Assembly (NCBI RefSeq): GCF_002946835.1
Contig: NZ_CP026652.1
Coordinates: 186,001 to 250,000 of the forward strand
DNA: 64,000 nt
Source: Streptomyces dengpaensis
GTDB lineage: Bacteria; Actinomycetota; Actinomycetes; Streptomycetales; Streptomycetaceae
Direction: 5' to 3'
Positions within the stretch are counted from its first letter, which is position 1; every line of letters starts with the position of its first letter. Made by a program: the position numbers and the translations under genes. Below are positions 35,499-45,000 of this stretch, one piece after another. Below the pieces are notes generated by a model that saw only the letters and a list, made by a program, of their open reading frames with translations, had not been told where the DNA came from and ran no database searches.

Positions 35499-35903
35499 AT
35501 GGAACCGGTGTCGTTGATCGTCGCAGCCCTGGTGGCAGGTGCCGCGGCGGGCGCCACCGACGCCACCAAGGAGGCCGTCGCCGCCGCGTACCGGCGGTTG
35601 CTGGGGGCGGTACGCGCACGCCTCGCCGATCGTCCGGACGGCCTGCTGACGCTGGACCGCTTTGCGGAGGAACCGGCGACATGGGAGCCGTCGCTGCGGG
35701 CCGAGCTCGCCGCGGCCGGTGCAGACCGCGACGAGGCGCTGATGGCCCTGGCGCGGCAGATGCTGGCGGGAACGGCGCAGGACGGCCCCGGCCCGAAGTA
35801 CCAGACCGAGTTTCACGGCCAGGTGGGCAGCGCCGTCGTCGGCGATACCGCGCACGTGGAGGTGACCGTCCACAAGCCCGGTCCGGCGACCGACCGGGCC
35901 TGA
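35499..35903 (+). CDS. Small helical protein with C-terminal RHIM-like amyloid motif
   Basis: The 134-residue protein starts at ATG 35499, behind GGGAGG. It begins MEPVSLIVAALVAGAAAGAT, a helical domain with TWEPSLRAELAAAGADRDEA, as in the actinobacterial proteins described as RHIM-containing. The C-terminal segment (about 105-125) FHGQVGSAVVGDTAHVEVTV has the alternating hydrophobic VVGD core of these amyloid-like signalling motifs. The next gene carries a similar motif near its N-terminus (VEVAMIGDHNTVTVH). Matching motifs on adjacent genes are the hallmark of amyloid-mediated signal transfer from an NLR-like receptor to a partner. Confidence 0.7.
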   Translation: MEPVSLIVAALVAGAAAGATDATKEAVAAAYRRLLGAVRARLADRPDGLLTLDRFAEEPATWEPSLRAELAAAGADRDEALMALARQMLAGTAQDGPGPKYQTEFHGQVGSAVVGDTAHVEVTVHKPGPATDRA

Positions 35904-35915
35904 GACACCGACGCC

Positions 35916-38525
35916 ATGAAACGGGCCCGGCCGGAGCACGTGGAATTCCACGAATCCGTCGAAGTCGCCATGATCGGCGACCACAACACCGTCACCGTCC
36001 ACCGGCACGCGCCGCGGCTGCCCGCCCCCTTTCTCGCACCGAGCCGGCCGTCCAGTCTGCTGGTGGGCCGGGACGAACTGCGCGGACGGATCCGCGAACT
36101 GCTCTCCGACGGTGTGGTCGCGCTCCATGGGCTGCCCGGGGTCGGCAAGACCGCGCTCGCGCTGGACATCGCCTATGACGACGAAGTCCGGACCCGTTTC
36201 CCCGACGGCGTGCTGTGGGCGGGACTCGGCATCCAAGGCAATGTGCTGCGGCACCTGGCCGACTGGGGAGAGCACATCGGAGTGGGAACCCAGGACCTAC
36301 GTGCGCACACCGCCGCCGGCTGGGCCGAGGCCCTCCACCGGAAGATCGGCGCACGCCGCTTCTTGCTCATCGTCGATGACGCCTGGGATGCGAGCGACGC
36401 TCTGGCACTGCAAATGGGTGGGCCGAACTGCGCCCAGCTGCTGACCACCCGGTCCCCCGGCGTCGCCCTGGAGTTCGGCGGGGCTGTACTGCGCGTGGAC
36501 GAACTGGCGCCCCCGGACGGCTTGTGCCTGCTCGAAACACTCGCCGAAGAGGCCATGGGATCGAACCGCGAGGCAGCGGCCCAACTGGTCTCCCTCGTCG
36601 GCGGACTGCCACTGGCACTCACGCTGATGGGGCACCACCTCAGGGGAGCGGCGTTCAACGGCCAGCCCGGCGTCACCGAAGCACTTGAGCGGCTGCGGCT
36701 GGCCGAGGAGCGTCTGCGGCTCGAACGCCGCCAGGCCCCGAGTGCTGTGCATCCCAGCCTTCCGGCCGACCTGCCGATCTCCCTGTTGTCCGTGCTGGAG
36801 ATCGGCCACGCCCAGCTGCCCGCGTCCGCCCAGGAAGCCCTCCGCGACCTGACGGCGTTCCCGCCCAAACCCAACAGCTTCGCGACGACCGCCGCACAGG
36901 CCGTCACCCAAGCCGCGGCGGATACGCTGCGCGCCATCGTACGAGCCGGGCTCATCGAGTCCGCCGGCGCGGATCGCCATGTCATGCACCAGGTGGTCCA
37001 CGATTTCGTACGCGCCAAAGGCCCACCGGCCGCTGCCGAGCGCCGCATGGCCCAGCTGTACGTGGGCATGGTCGGCAAGAGGGCCGATGGAGCCGAGGAG
37101 GGCGCCATGACCAGCGAACAGTTCCAGCAAGAACTCGGCAACGTCCTGCAGGCGCTCGACCACGCACACCGGCACGGCATGCACGAGACCCTGCTCTCCG
37201 GGGTCGATGCCGCCTACCCCCTGCTGGTGAACCGAGGCCTGTACGCGGTGGCCGAGCCCCACCTCCAGCACGCTCTGCACGCCGCGCGCGCGGTCGGGGA
37301 CGCCCAGGCGGAGGCCCGCACCTTGCTTCGCCTGGGCAGCGTGATCCTGGAGCGAGGCGACCTGCGTCAAGGCGGCAGATATCTCGACGAAGGCATGCAA
37401 CGCGCCCAGCAGGCCGACTCCGTGGGAGAGATCGTCGACCTCCTGCTGAAGATGGGCTGGAGCACCGGCATGCGCGGCGATTTGGAACGCGCCAGGCGGC
37501 ACTTCGCCGACGCGCTCATCGGGACGCAGGGCGCGGAGGCCGTACCGGCGCTGCAGGGCCTGGGCTGGGTGGCGGGACTGCAGGGCAGGCACGACGAGTC
37601 GGCCGCCCATCTTTACCGCGGCCTGGAGCTCGCTCGCGAGAGCGGCGATCCGTCCCGGATCGCGGGACTGCTGCAGGTCGGCGGGTGGATGCGGGCCCTG
37701 GCAGGCGACTACGGCGGGTCGGCGGAGCTCTTCGAGGAGTGCCTCGAGCTGTCACGTACCGAGCACTTGGGCACCGAAGAGGTGGATGCGATGCACGGCC
37801 TCGGCTGGCTCGCCACCGAACGCGGCCACGGCGACCAAGCCCGCATCCAGCTCACCGAGGCGCTGCGGCTAGCCCGCGAGCTGGACTACCACGAACGCGT
37901 CCCCATCCTGGTCAACCTGGGGCGAGTCATGATCAGGACAGGAGACTTCGACGGCGGCGGCCGGCTGCTGCGGGAGGCCGAACAATTGGTCCGCGAACAA
38001 GACCGCCCCGAGAAGCTGAGCGATGTGCTGCGGGAACTGGGCAGGTACGAACTGGCTGCCGGGGCCCACGAGCCAGCCGAACGCCACCTCCGGGAGAGCC
38101 TGCAGATCGCCGAACAGATCGCAATGCGCGCGCCCCTGGCAGCAGCTCTGGAAGCCCTGGCCGAGTCCGAACTGGCGCACGGCCATACATCCGCCGCACG
38201 CGAACTGCTACTGCGCGCCATGCGGTTGGAGCGCGGCAACGCAGCCGTACTGGCCCGCCTGCGGCTGGCTCTGGCGGCGGTCCACGAGGCGGAGGGCGAT
38301 CTCGTCACGGCGGAGGAGCTCTTCCGGGCATCCCTCGCCGGTGCCGAGCGAACAGGCCAGGAGGAACGCGCCGCCTTGAGCTTGGCCGGAGCGGCTCGCG
38401 CGGTCGCAACCGCCGGAAACCCACAGAGCGCTCGCGCACTGGGCATCGACGCCCTCGAACGGCTCCGCAACCTCGCCAGCCCTCACACGGCAGAGGTCCA
38501 GGAGTGGCTAAGAAGCTGCATCTGA
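35916..38525 (+). CDS. NB-ARC/TPR STAND NTPase with N-terminal RHIM-like motif
   Basis: The 869-residue protein begins MKRARPEHVEFHESVEVAMI. The amyloid-like motif spans about 12-28 (ESVEVAMIGDHNTVTVH). The NB-ARC ATPase follows: P-loop LHGLPGVGKTAL (70-81), Walker B RRFLLIVDDAWD and GLPLALTLMGHHL. From about 420 to the end there are tandem TPR-type repeats (for example LLRLGSVILERGDLRQGGRY and ALAESELAHGHTSAARELLL), the usual ligand sensor. It starts 12 nt after the small RHIM-like gene. Expected role: sense a trigger, oligomerise and nucleate the partner. All nucleotide-binding motifs look intact. Confidence 0.88.
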   Translation: MKRARPEHVEFHESVEVAMIGDHNTVTVHRHAPRLPAPFLAPSRPSSLLVGRDELRGRIRELLSDGVVALHGLPGVGKTALALDIAYDDEVRTRFPDGVLWAGLGIQGNVLRHLADWGEHIGVGTQDLRAHTAAGWAEALHRKIGARRFLLIVDDAWDASDALALQMGGPNCAQLLTTRSPGVALEFGGAVLRVDELAPPDGLCLLETLAEEAMGSNREAAAQLVSLVGGLPLALTLMGHHLRGAAFNGQPGVTEALERLRLAEERLRLERRQAPSAVHPSLPADLPISLLSVLEIGHAQLPASAQEALRDLTAFPPKPNSFATTAAQAVTQAAADTLRAIVRAGLIESAGADRHVMHQVVHDFVRAKGPPAAAERRMAQLYVGMVGKRADGAEEGAMTSEQFQQELGNVLQALDHAHRHGMHETLLSGVDAAYPLLVNRGLYAVAEPHLQHALHAARAVGDAQAEARTLLRLGSVILERGDLRQGGRYLDEGMQRAQQADSVGEIVDLLLKMGWSTGMRGDLERARRHFADALIGTQGAEAVPALQGLGWVAGLQGRHDESAAHLYRGLELARESGDPSRIAGLLQVGGWMRALAGDYGGSAELFEECLELSRTEHLGTEEVDAMHGLGWLATERGHGDQARIQLTEALRLARELDYHERVPILVNLGRVMIRTGDFDGGGRLLREAEQLVREQDRPEKLSDVLRELGRYELAAGAHEPAERHLRESLQIAEQIAMRAPLAAALEALAESELAHGHTSAARELLLRAMRLERGNAAVLARLRLALAAVHEAEGDLVTAEELFRASLAGAERTGQEERAALSLAGAARAVATAGNPQSARALGIDALERLRNLASPHTAEVQEWLRSCI

Positions 38526-38548
38526 CACCCGCACGACAAAGAGACGTC

Positions 38549-38860
38549 ATGGCTGGGGCTGACCACATCACCCCTGACCAGCTCACCGCCGATCTCGACC
38601 GGCCCGGTACCGAAGCCAGCGGCGCCACACTCAAAGCCAGCGCCACCCTGCTGGCCGCGCTCACCCACGCCGTGATCCTCATCGAGGCCGTGGACAACTC
38701 CGAGGCGATGTACACGGCCGAGACCGCCGTCGCCCGCCACCGGCCCCTGCTCGCCCCACTCGCCACCAACGACGTGCGCTCCAGCGGCAGCGCCCGCCTG
38801 CTCGCCGAGCAGCACGCCGTCAACTGCCCGACCCCCGCGCGAGCACTCGCCCTGCTCTGA
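38549..38860 (+). CDS. Hypothetical protein downstream of the NB-ARC gene
   Basis: The 103-residue frame from ATG 38549 (AAAGAGACG upstream) begins MAGADHITPDQLTADLDRPG. It is helical, with Ala-rich stretches (LKASATLLAALTHAVILIEA). An in-frame GTG at 38504 inside the previous gene would add AKKLHLTPARQRD and is a possible alternative start. It follows the NB-ARC gene by 23 nt and may belong to its operon. The family is not recognised. Confidence 0.5.
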   Translation: MAGADHITPDQLTADLDRPGTEASGATLKASATLLAALTHAVILIEAVDNSEAMYTAETAVARHRPLLAPLATNDVRSSGSARLLAEQHAVNCPTPARALALL

Positions 38861-38930
38861 GAAGCCCCAACCACCCTCCCGTGCCCGGCCATTCACGGTC
38901 CGGACACGGCCCCCAGGAAAGGACCGCCCC

Positions 38931-39477
38931 GTGCTTGAGCACGTCGACTTCTTCGAAGCCGTCGTCACCGCCTACCCCAACGACGCCGACCACGCCCCGC
39001 TGCTGGAAGCCCCCGTCCACGCGCGCCCGCCCACCTGGAGCGCATGCGGTCCCACCCGGACATCGCCGGGGAGGTGCTGCGGCTGGAGTACACGGCGATG
39101 AGCCTCAACCCGAACGCACCGCTGTACGGCAAGCGCAGCCTGCTGGAGCTCTTGACCGCTCCCAGCCGCGGGACCGAGCGCGCCTGGAGGCGTTCGAGCG
39201 CGAGCTCGACATGCCGTGGGCGCTCCACCACATCCGCCGCCTGTTCCTTCTGTCCGCCTCCGGCGAGCGGCGCCCAGTGAAACGCTCCACCGAGCGCGTC
39301 GACCTCGGCCGCCCGCGGCAGCTGGCACGGCCTTTGATCACCAAGTCTGAACGGCACAGCGTCGAGGTAGAGCACAACCCGGTGTACGGGCGCGCCTGTA
39401 CGTGGGTCCGCGGCACGGCGTGGCCGACGGCGGAGGAACTGTTCGCCACCGCCCCCACCCGCGTGATCAACAAGTAG
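38931..39477 (+). pseudogene. Hypothetical gene broken by two frameshifts
   Basis: Three consecutive frames carry coding-like sequence. The first starts LEHVDFFEAVVTAYPNDADH at 38931. The second reads MRSHPDIAGEVLRLEYTAMS to LLELLTAPSRGTE. The third reads LEAFERELDMPWALHHIRRL, LITKSERHSVEVEHNPVYGR and ends TRVINK. Together they would form one protein of about 180 residues. I do not recognise the family. The region beyond is also full of broken genes. Confidence 0.45.
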
Positions 39478-39619
39478 GACCAGAAAATTTGAACAGGAGT
39501 GGGACGCCCTGATCTCGGGCTCCACCGCCCAGCTCCCGCTCGACTGCCCGCCCCTCACCACCTCGTCCGAACTGCTGGACGTACGACTCCGTGCCCGGCG
39601 CCGGCGACTGGTCCGGCAC

Positions 39620-39793
39620 CTCGCGCTGCATGTCTTCGACCTGGTCTTCGGCAGAGATCACGCTCTCCGCAAGCTGAAGGTCAGTGTCCAGCAGGGCGCT
39701 GGTGGCACGGCCCATGGCCGAACCGACCAGGTTCGCCATCTCCACCAGACCCTCGCTGATCGACTCCAGCTCCTTGTGGTAGGCCTCGCGCAT
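39620..39793 (-). pseudogene. PhoU, N-terminal fragment
   Basis: The frame starts MREAYHKELESISEGLVEMA and continues NLVGSAMGRATSALLDTDLQ and LAESVISAEDQVEDMQREV. This is the beginning of the actinobacterial PhoU phosphate-uptake regulator. After about 58 residues the similarity ends and the frame runs through unrelated codons. The second helical repeat of PhoU is entirely missing. Confidence 0.75.
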
Positions 39794-39829
39794 CCGTCCT
39801 CACCGTCCAGTCCTCGGCCCACCTGCACC

Positions 39830-40215
39830 AATTGCCAGATTCGCACATGGTGTCTGCCGGGCGGCCGCTGGAGGGCCTGCCAGCGTTCAAGGCGGTAGCC
39901 GGTGACGAGCTCGGCGGAGATGCGGACGACGTGGTCCATGCCCATGTCGATCCGGGGAATGAGGAGCTGCTGGTGAGCCACGTCCAACGGGGCAGTAATC
40001 CGCGTGGCCCGGCTGGTGACCATGACGCTCCAGCCAGTACGGGTGTGCACATGGAGCTGGTCGGCCTCCTAGACCACGATCGCGCCTGCATGGGGTGCGG
40101 ATGACGATGGTGTCGCTGTCGACCAGGTGGCTGACCGGGCGGATCACCGGCAGTGCCTGCGGGGTGAAGCAACAGCGTCGGCTTGCGGACTCGGTGTCGA
40201 CAGGGCCATGACCTG
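39830..40215 (-). pseudogene. Pyridoxamine-5'-phosphate-oxidase-like (FMN-binding split-barrel) protein, degraded
   Basis: One frame reads FTPQALPVIRPVSHLVDSDT then IVIRT. After a shift, GAIVV, an in-frame TAG and EADQLHVHTRTGWSVMVTSR continue, followed by IPRIDMGMDHVVRISAELVT and GYRLERW. This order is that of small actinobacterial PPOX-like flavin/F420-binding proteins. At least one frameshift and one nonsense codon make it non-functional. Confidence 0.6.
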
Positions 40216-40271
40216 CGCAGGCCGTGAGAGCAGGAGTGGAGCAATGAGCTGCACCAAGGCAGGCTGAATGC

Positions 40272-41441
40272 ATGCAGTCACTCTTCCGCTCATCTCCCCG
40301 GTCGGGAGCGGACGGCCAGAACAGGGTTCTCTTCACGCTCGCGCGGTGTGTGCCCATTGCGCTTGCTCTGCTCGTTTTGGGGACTGAGCTGTCGCCGGCG
40401 CACTTTCTGTACACCGGCCCTGTGCTGACTGCGACGCCGGCGCTGGCCGCGGTGACGATGGGCCCCAAGGGCACCCTCTCGACGGCCTGCCTCGCTCTGG
40501 CCGTCAGCGTGACCACCGCCACCTACAACCACGCATGGGGCACCCAGCAGGTCTACACCAACTTCATGGCCATTCTGGTGGTGTCCGTGGCCAGTGTCAT
40601 GACCAGCTGGGCCATCGCCACGCGCAGGAGGATCGAGCTGGACCAGGTCCGCCGGATCGCGGTGGCGGCGCAGGAGGTCATCCTGCGGCCTGTCCCCGCA
40701 CGGCTGGGCCCGGTGCGGGCAGCCAGCCTATGTCTGGCGGCCGAGACGGGAGCACAGGTCGGCGGTGATCTGTATGAGGCCGTTCAGACCCGGTACGGCG
40801 TCCGGTTGATCGTGGGGGACGTGCGGGGCAAGGGGCTGAATGCCATGCGCGCGGTCGCGGTGGTGCTGGGCGCCTTCCGGGAGGCCGTGCACTACGAGGA
40901 TGACCCGGTGGAGGTAATGAACCACTGCGCGGCTGCGCTGCAACGGGAGGCCGCCGTGCCGGGTGCGTTCGATCAGGAAGCCCTGATGGAGGGGTTCACC
41001 ACCGCGCTCATGGCCCAGGTGCTGCCGGACGAACCCGTGGTACGGCTGGTCAACCGCGGCCATCCGCCTCCGCTGGTCCTGCACCAGGGCCAGGTTCATG
41101 CCCTGATGCCCGCCTGCCCACTGCCGCCCTTCGGCCTGGAAGACCTCATCACCGACTCTCCCGTCAAGCCCGACAGCTATCCGTTCCTGCCCGGTGACCG
41201 TCTGCTGCTGTATACCGACGGCGTGGTCGAGGCCCGCAATCGAGACGACAGCTTCTTTGCGCTGCCGGACGCCATGGAAGGGATGCATGCCGATACACCC
41301 CAGGAGTTCCTGGAAGGCCTGCACCAGCAATTGCTCCATCACACCGAGGGCCGCTTGGCGGATGATGTGGCGATGATCCTCATCGACCGGACCGGCGAAG
41401 AAGCCGACTGCGTCGCCGGCAGACAGGGGGCAGCACATTGA
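40272..41441 (+). CDS. Membrane-anchored SpoIIE-type (PPM) serine phosphatase
   Basis: The 389-residue protein begins MQSLFRSSPRSGADGQNRVL. Four hydrophobic segments lie between about 22 and 115 (including CVPIALALLVLGTELS and NFMAILVVSVASVMTSWAIA). The PPM/SpoIIE phosphatase domain follows, from about 150: ETGAQVGGDLYEAVQT and VRLIVGDVRGKGLNAMRAVA (metal-binding Asp residues), NRGHPPPLVLHQGQ, LLLYTDGVVEARNRDDSFF and RLADDVAMILIDR. Such proteins dephosphorylate anti-sigma-antagonist proteins. No partner anti-sigma kinase is adjacent. All metal ligands seem present. Confidence 0.9.
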   Translation: MQSLFRSSPRSGADGQNRVLFTLARCVPIALALLVLGTELSPAHFLYTGPVLTATPALAAVTMGPKGTLSTACLALAVSVTTATYNHAWGTQQVYTNFMAILVVSVASVMTSWAIATRRRIELDQVRRIAVAAQEVILRPVPARLGPVRAASLCLAAETGAQVGGDLYEAVQTRYGVRLIVGDVRGKGLNAMRAVAVVLGAFREAVHYEDDPVEVMNHCAAALQREAAVPGAFDQEALMEGFTTALMAQVLPDEPVVRLVNRGHPPPLVLHQGQVHALMPACPLPPFGLEDLITDSPVKPDSYPFLPGDRLLLYTDGVVEARNRDDSFFALPDAMEGMHADTPQEFLEGLHQQLLHHTEGRLADDVAMILIDRTGEEADCVAGRQGAAH

Positions 41442-41589
41442 CCAGGTGGCCGCGTCTTCCCCCTCGAAGACCAGGGAGGGGCTATCGATGTCAGGCCGCC
41501 GGTTTCAGGGTGGTGCTTTCAGCGCCGGCGCCAGCAGTTCGACCAGGACGGCCCTGAGTCGTCCTCATAGGCCAGCTCAGCCGGTGGGC

Positions 41590-41747
41590 CGTCGTCGAGG
41601 ACGTACGCGACGCACCCGACCGGCCGGGCAGGGAGTTCGTGTTCGTGGCGCGGCGCGGTACCGCGGAGCCCGTCCCTCCCGGAATGCCCTAGGGAGCGTG
41701 CGCACCACACAGCGCCGGGCAGACGGGACTTTGAAGACACTCCCTAG
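41590..41747. repeat. 158-bp direct repeat, copy 2
   Basis: This is a near-perfect copy of 30450-30607. Here only the last 34 codons of the methyltransferase gene are present, so this copy is a truncated derivative. It again ends in CTTTGAAGACACTCCCTAG. The rest of the 41442-41898 interval shows no gene. Confidence 0.9.
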
Positions 41748-41898
41748 GACGGCAGTATCCCGACAACGTCACCGGTTGTCTCACTTTGCAGTGCCCGGGC
41801 CGTCCGCGCTTGCCGCAGGAAACGCTCCCTGAGGGTGAGGTCCACTTTTCATCTGGTGCCCACGGTCCACGATTCAGCCGTTACCGACACCCGTCCGT

Positions 41899-42576
41899 TC
41901 AACTACCCGGCCTTGGGGGGAAGCGTGTCCTGGCGTCCTCGGTGTGGGCGCGCATGACCTGCTGGGCGCGTGCGTCATCGCGGGCGGCGATGGCCGCGAT
42001 CAGCTCACGATGCTCTACCCAAGCCTGGCGGACGATGGGTGTGTAGTACCGGCGGACCCTGTGCTCGACATGGGCGGCCAGCTCCGCGAGCACTGCGTTC
42101 CCGGCCAGTTCCATGACACAAGCGTGGAACGTGGCGTTCGCGATCACCACCGCGTCCACGTCGTCGGCGGCGACCGCAGCCTCGCCCGTCGCGCACAGCT
42201 CGTCCAGCCGCTCAAGTCCCTCGGCCGAGGAGCCGACCGCGGCCAGGCGCGCCGCCTCGGTCTCCAGCAAAGCGCGGACGACAAAGAGCTGGTCGGTCTC
42301 GTCCCCGGTCGGCTCGTGGACGAAAGCACCCTGGGCGGGGCGAAGGTCCACCCACCCTTCGGTGTTCAGCCGCTGCAGCGCCTCGCGTACGGGCTGCCGG
42401 GAGACCCCGAGGTGGCCCGCGAGTTCGCTCTCCACCAGGCGCTGGCCAGGGTGCAGCGACCGTGAACTGATCAGCTCCAGCAGCGCCTCATACACCCGCT
42501 CGCGCAGCGGTCCCGGGCGCTCCAGCTTGGCCATTGATCCTTGCGGCAGCCCGTTGAACAGCATCTCGGCCTCCAC
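41899..42576 (-). CDS. GntR-family regulator with FCD domain
   Basis: The 225-residue protein begins [20 protein letters not shown]; Met15 is an alternative start. The winged HTH reads [40 protein letters not shown] and [17 protein letters not shown] (about 23-85). The FCD domain carries the metal/ligand His and Asp residues in [14 protein letters not shown] and [12 protein letters not shown], and ends [18 protein letters not shown]. It is transcribed in the same direction as the amidase remnant just upstream, which may once have been its target operon. Confidence 0.9.
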   Translation of the reverse strand: MEAEMLFNGLPQGSMAKLERPGPLRERVYEALLELISSRSLHPGQRLVESELAGHLGVSRQPVREALQRLNTEGWVDLRPAQGAFVHEPTGDETDQLFVVRALLETEAARLAAVGSSAEGLERLDELCATGEAAVAADDVDAVVIANATFHACVMELAGNAVLAELAAHVEHRVRRYYTPIVRQAWVEHRELIAAIAARDDARAQQVMRAHTEDARTRFPPRPGS

Positions 42577-42599
42577 TGAACTCTCCTATTTTTTTCAAT

Positions 42600-42905
42600 C
42601 TACGGACCTCACCCAACGTGAGGAAGAGCATCGAACTCGTCTTGCCGAGGATCACCGCGCTGGCCGCCTTGAGACGGGAGACTGCCACGGTGTCCTCGGT
42701 CGCCATGAAGCCCTCGAACGCAGGAATGCCCCAAGTCGTGGGCAACCCCACGTACGTTGAAGGACTCCTTGACTGTCATCGGCACCCCGAGGTGAGGTTG
42801 CCGCGCGCCCTTCGCCCGAGCCTCGTCGGCGTCACGGGCCGCGCTCAGGGCACGGTCGAAGTCGCGCACACAGACCGCGTTGATGTCGGTGTCGTAAATG
42901 GAGTT
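42600..42905 (-). pseudogene. Amidase-signature enzyme fragment with a frameshift
   Basis: The sequence reads [20 protein letters not shown] and [17 protein letters not shown] in one frame, where VPMTVKE contains the catalytic Lys. It then shifts to [20 protein letters not shown] and [18 protein letters not shown] in another frame. These are the N-terminal blocks of the amidase-signature family. The catalytic Ser region and the remaining ~350 residues are absent. Confidence 0.7.
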
Positions 42906-43783
42906 CACGCGGGTTCCTCGGCTGTCCTGATGAAGAGAACAGGGCAAGTGAGGAGGTGAGAGCCCCCGTGCTGGCTTCCTTTCGTCCGTGTCGAGTCCTC
43001 TGAGTTACTGGCAGATTCCGCTAGTTCGGCCAGTAACTTGCGTATTCATGCGGGATTCAGGAAGTCGCCGCCGCCTGACGTTGCTGACCGGGCAGGATCC
43101 GACGCAGGCATAGAAGCTGCGTCATAGCCAGCCGACCTTCTCGATCACTTCGGCGGCAACCTCGCCAACCGAGCGCGTGGTGGCGTCGACGGTGAAGTCA
43201 TCGACTGCTGCTTGGTGTGGATGGCAAGCCCGTCGGCCTCCCAGGTCGCAGACTCACGGCCCCGAACTCACCCTCCACCCGGTGGCTACACCTCAGATCA
43301 CCAGCGGGTTCGCTGATCGACCACCTTCAGAATTCCCGAACCCACTGGATTTCGTCTACCGCCGCCAAAAAGCCACCGGCGTCGCCTACACCATCCACCA
43401 GCCGTCCGGCCTCGTCATCCACGCCGCCGGTTCCGGCAACGTGGACCTCGCCGACCGGCCCGGCCTCACCGCGCCATCGCCCCTGCTACCAGCAAGCCGA
43501 AGACGACGCGGCCAAGACACAGACCTCCACGCCCACCAAGCGGGCCCTTGGATGACTCGAGCTCACATGCGCCAACGATTCACCCTGCCTGGGAGAGCGA
43601 GGCATCACTCGACAGGAACATCCAGTTCCACTCGTGCGTACTATCTCTACACTTCCGCAGGCCGCGGCAGTTGTGTCCCGTGGTGGCCCGGCCATCACCG
43701 ACGGGACACGCTCTCCATCCGATCGCGGACATGACCCAGTCCTTTCACCACCATGCCCGCGGACCAAAAGAAAGGCACCTGTC
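42906..43783. other. Region of debris between amidase fragment and regulatory gene
   Basis: On the minus strand around 43125-43200 the phrase FTVDATTRSVGEVAAEVIEK then VGWL and a stop resembles the C-terminus of a small P-loop kinase, but this is weak. On the plus strand around 43320-43490 the stretch YRRQKATGVAYTIHQPSGLV has coding-like composition without a start. No complete gene is supported. Confidence 0.3.
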
Positions 43784-44410
43784 ATGCCGGAAAGCCAGAC
43801 CCACGCCACAGAGTTGACCTCGCAGTACCTCGCCCAGGTGTCGGGCGACCTTGAGCGCAATGCCAAGGAGCAGGAACGTGTCGCTGCGGACATCGAGGCC
43901 CTGCAGGAGCAGTTGCGTGCCCTGCAGCACGACCACACCGTGTTGGTGAACATGCAGCAGGCACTCGGCGGCGCACGCCCCACCACCGAGGCAGACACCA
44001 CGGTCGCGCCTGCCGTGCCGCACCAGGCCTCCGCCGCACCCGGGCAGAGCAAGCCGAAGAAGGCAGCCGCCACGGGTACGAAGAAGTCGGCGCCCAAGAA
44101 GACCGCCTCCAAGGCCTCGCCCGCGCAGGCATCCACAACAGCCACCAAGCCGACCCTCGTCGACCTGATCCGCGGCCACCTCGGCCAGCAGAGCGAGCCG
44201 CGTTCCGCCGCCGAAATCTCCGCCGCGCTCACCGAAGCCCACCCCGACCGCAGCATCAAGACAACCGTCGTGCGCACCACTCTCGAAAACCTGGTCGCCA
44301 AGAGCCACGCACACCGCACCAAGCAGGGCTCATCCGTCTTCTACACCACGGCGGCCGCTGCGGAGCCTGCTGCGGCCGAACCACAGCAGGAGGCAGTGGC
44401 TTCCCAATGA
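43784..44410 (+). CDS. Coiled-coil/winged-helix regulatory protein
   Basis: The 208-residue protein is taken from ATG 43784 (GAAAGGCAC upstream), not from 43634. Residues 8-60 form a coiled coil (YLAQVSGDLERNAKEQERVA and DIEALQEQLRALQHDH). Residues 85-125 are a Lys/Ala/Pro linker like those of histone-like proteins. Residues 125-185 look like a winged helix (TLVDLIRGHLGQQSEPRSAA, SIKTTVVRTTLENLVAKSHA). The tail is Ala/Glu-rich. Probably DNA-binding; similar proteins are common in actinomycete accessory DNA. No defined target. Confidence 0.6.
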   Translation: MPESQTHATELTSQYLAQVSGDLERNAKEQERVAADIEALQEQLRALQHDHTVLVNMQQALGGARPTTEADTTVAPAVPHQASAAPGQSKPKKAAATGTKKSAPKKTASKASPAQASTTATKPTLVDLIRGHLGQQSEPRSAAEISAALTEAHPDRSIKTTVVRTTLENLVAKSHAHRTKQGSSVFYTTAAAAEPAAAEPQQEAVASQ

Positions 44411-44416
44411 GGTTTG

Positions 44417-45000
44417 TCATGCCGTCTCGATCACCGGGGGCGTGATCTGGTAGCTCCGTCGGTCGCGGATCAGCGCCCATAGGACGGTGACGCGTCGGCG
44501 GGCGAGGGCGAGGACGGCTTGGACATGTCGCTTGCCCTGACGGCGTTTGCGGTCGTAGAACTGGCGGGAGTTGGGGTCGTAGCGGATGCTCATCAGGGCG
44601 GACATGTAGAAGACGCGTTGCAGGCCGCGGTGATATTGCCGGGGTCGGTGTAAGTTGCCGTTCTTCTTGCCCGAGTCGTGTGGTGCGGGCGCCAGGCCGG
44701 CGAAGGCAGCCAGACGGTCAGGGGTTGCGAAGTACTCCAGGTCGCTGCCCACCGCGGCGAGGAATTCGGCACCGAGCAGGGGGCCGATGCCGGGCATGCT
44801 CTCGATCACTTCGGCGAGCTCGTGGAGGCGAAACCGGCTCGCGATGAGCCGGTCGGTCTGGCTGATCTTGTCGTTGAGGGCCATGACTTCCTCGGCCAGA
44901 GTTCGCACCATCTCGGCGATGGCTGTTTCGCCGGGAACGGCCGTGTGCTGGGATTCGGCGGCTCCAACTGCCGCGGTGGCGACTGCTTCCGCGCTGCGGA
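44417..45000 (-). pseudogene. IS110-family transposase, C-terminal part
   Basis: The frame reads MVRTLAEEVMALNDKISQTD, then SMPGIGPLLGAEFLAAVGSD, TPDRLAAFAGLAPAPHDSGK and RRVFYMSALMSIRYDPNSRQ-like sequence. It ends with QVLALARRRVTVLWALIRD-type residues. This is the transposase_20 domain with the conserved Ser-containing GLAP..xxSG motif. The N-terminal DEDD RuvC-like domain is missing upstream of about 45000. It abuts the coiled-coil regulator gene. Confidence 0.75.

Noticed and set aside
41519..41740. Minus-strand ORF over the second 158-bp repeat
   Set aside because: It is the antisense of the duplicated methyltransferase 3' end and has no independent features.
43634..43783. 50-residue N-terminal extension of the coiled-coil regulator
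   Set aside because: The internal ATG at 43784 has a ribosome site and begins the conserved-looking helix; the extension has random composition.
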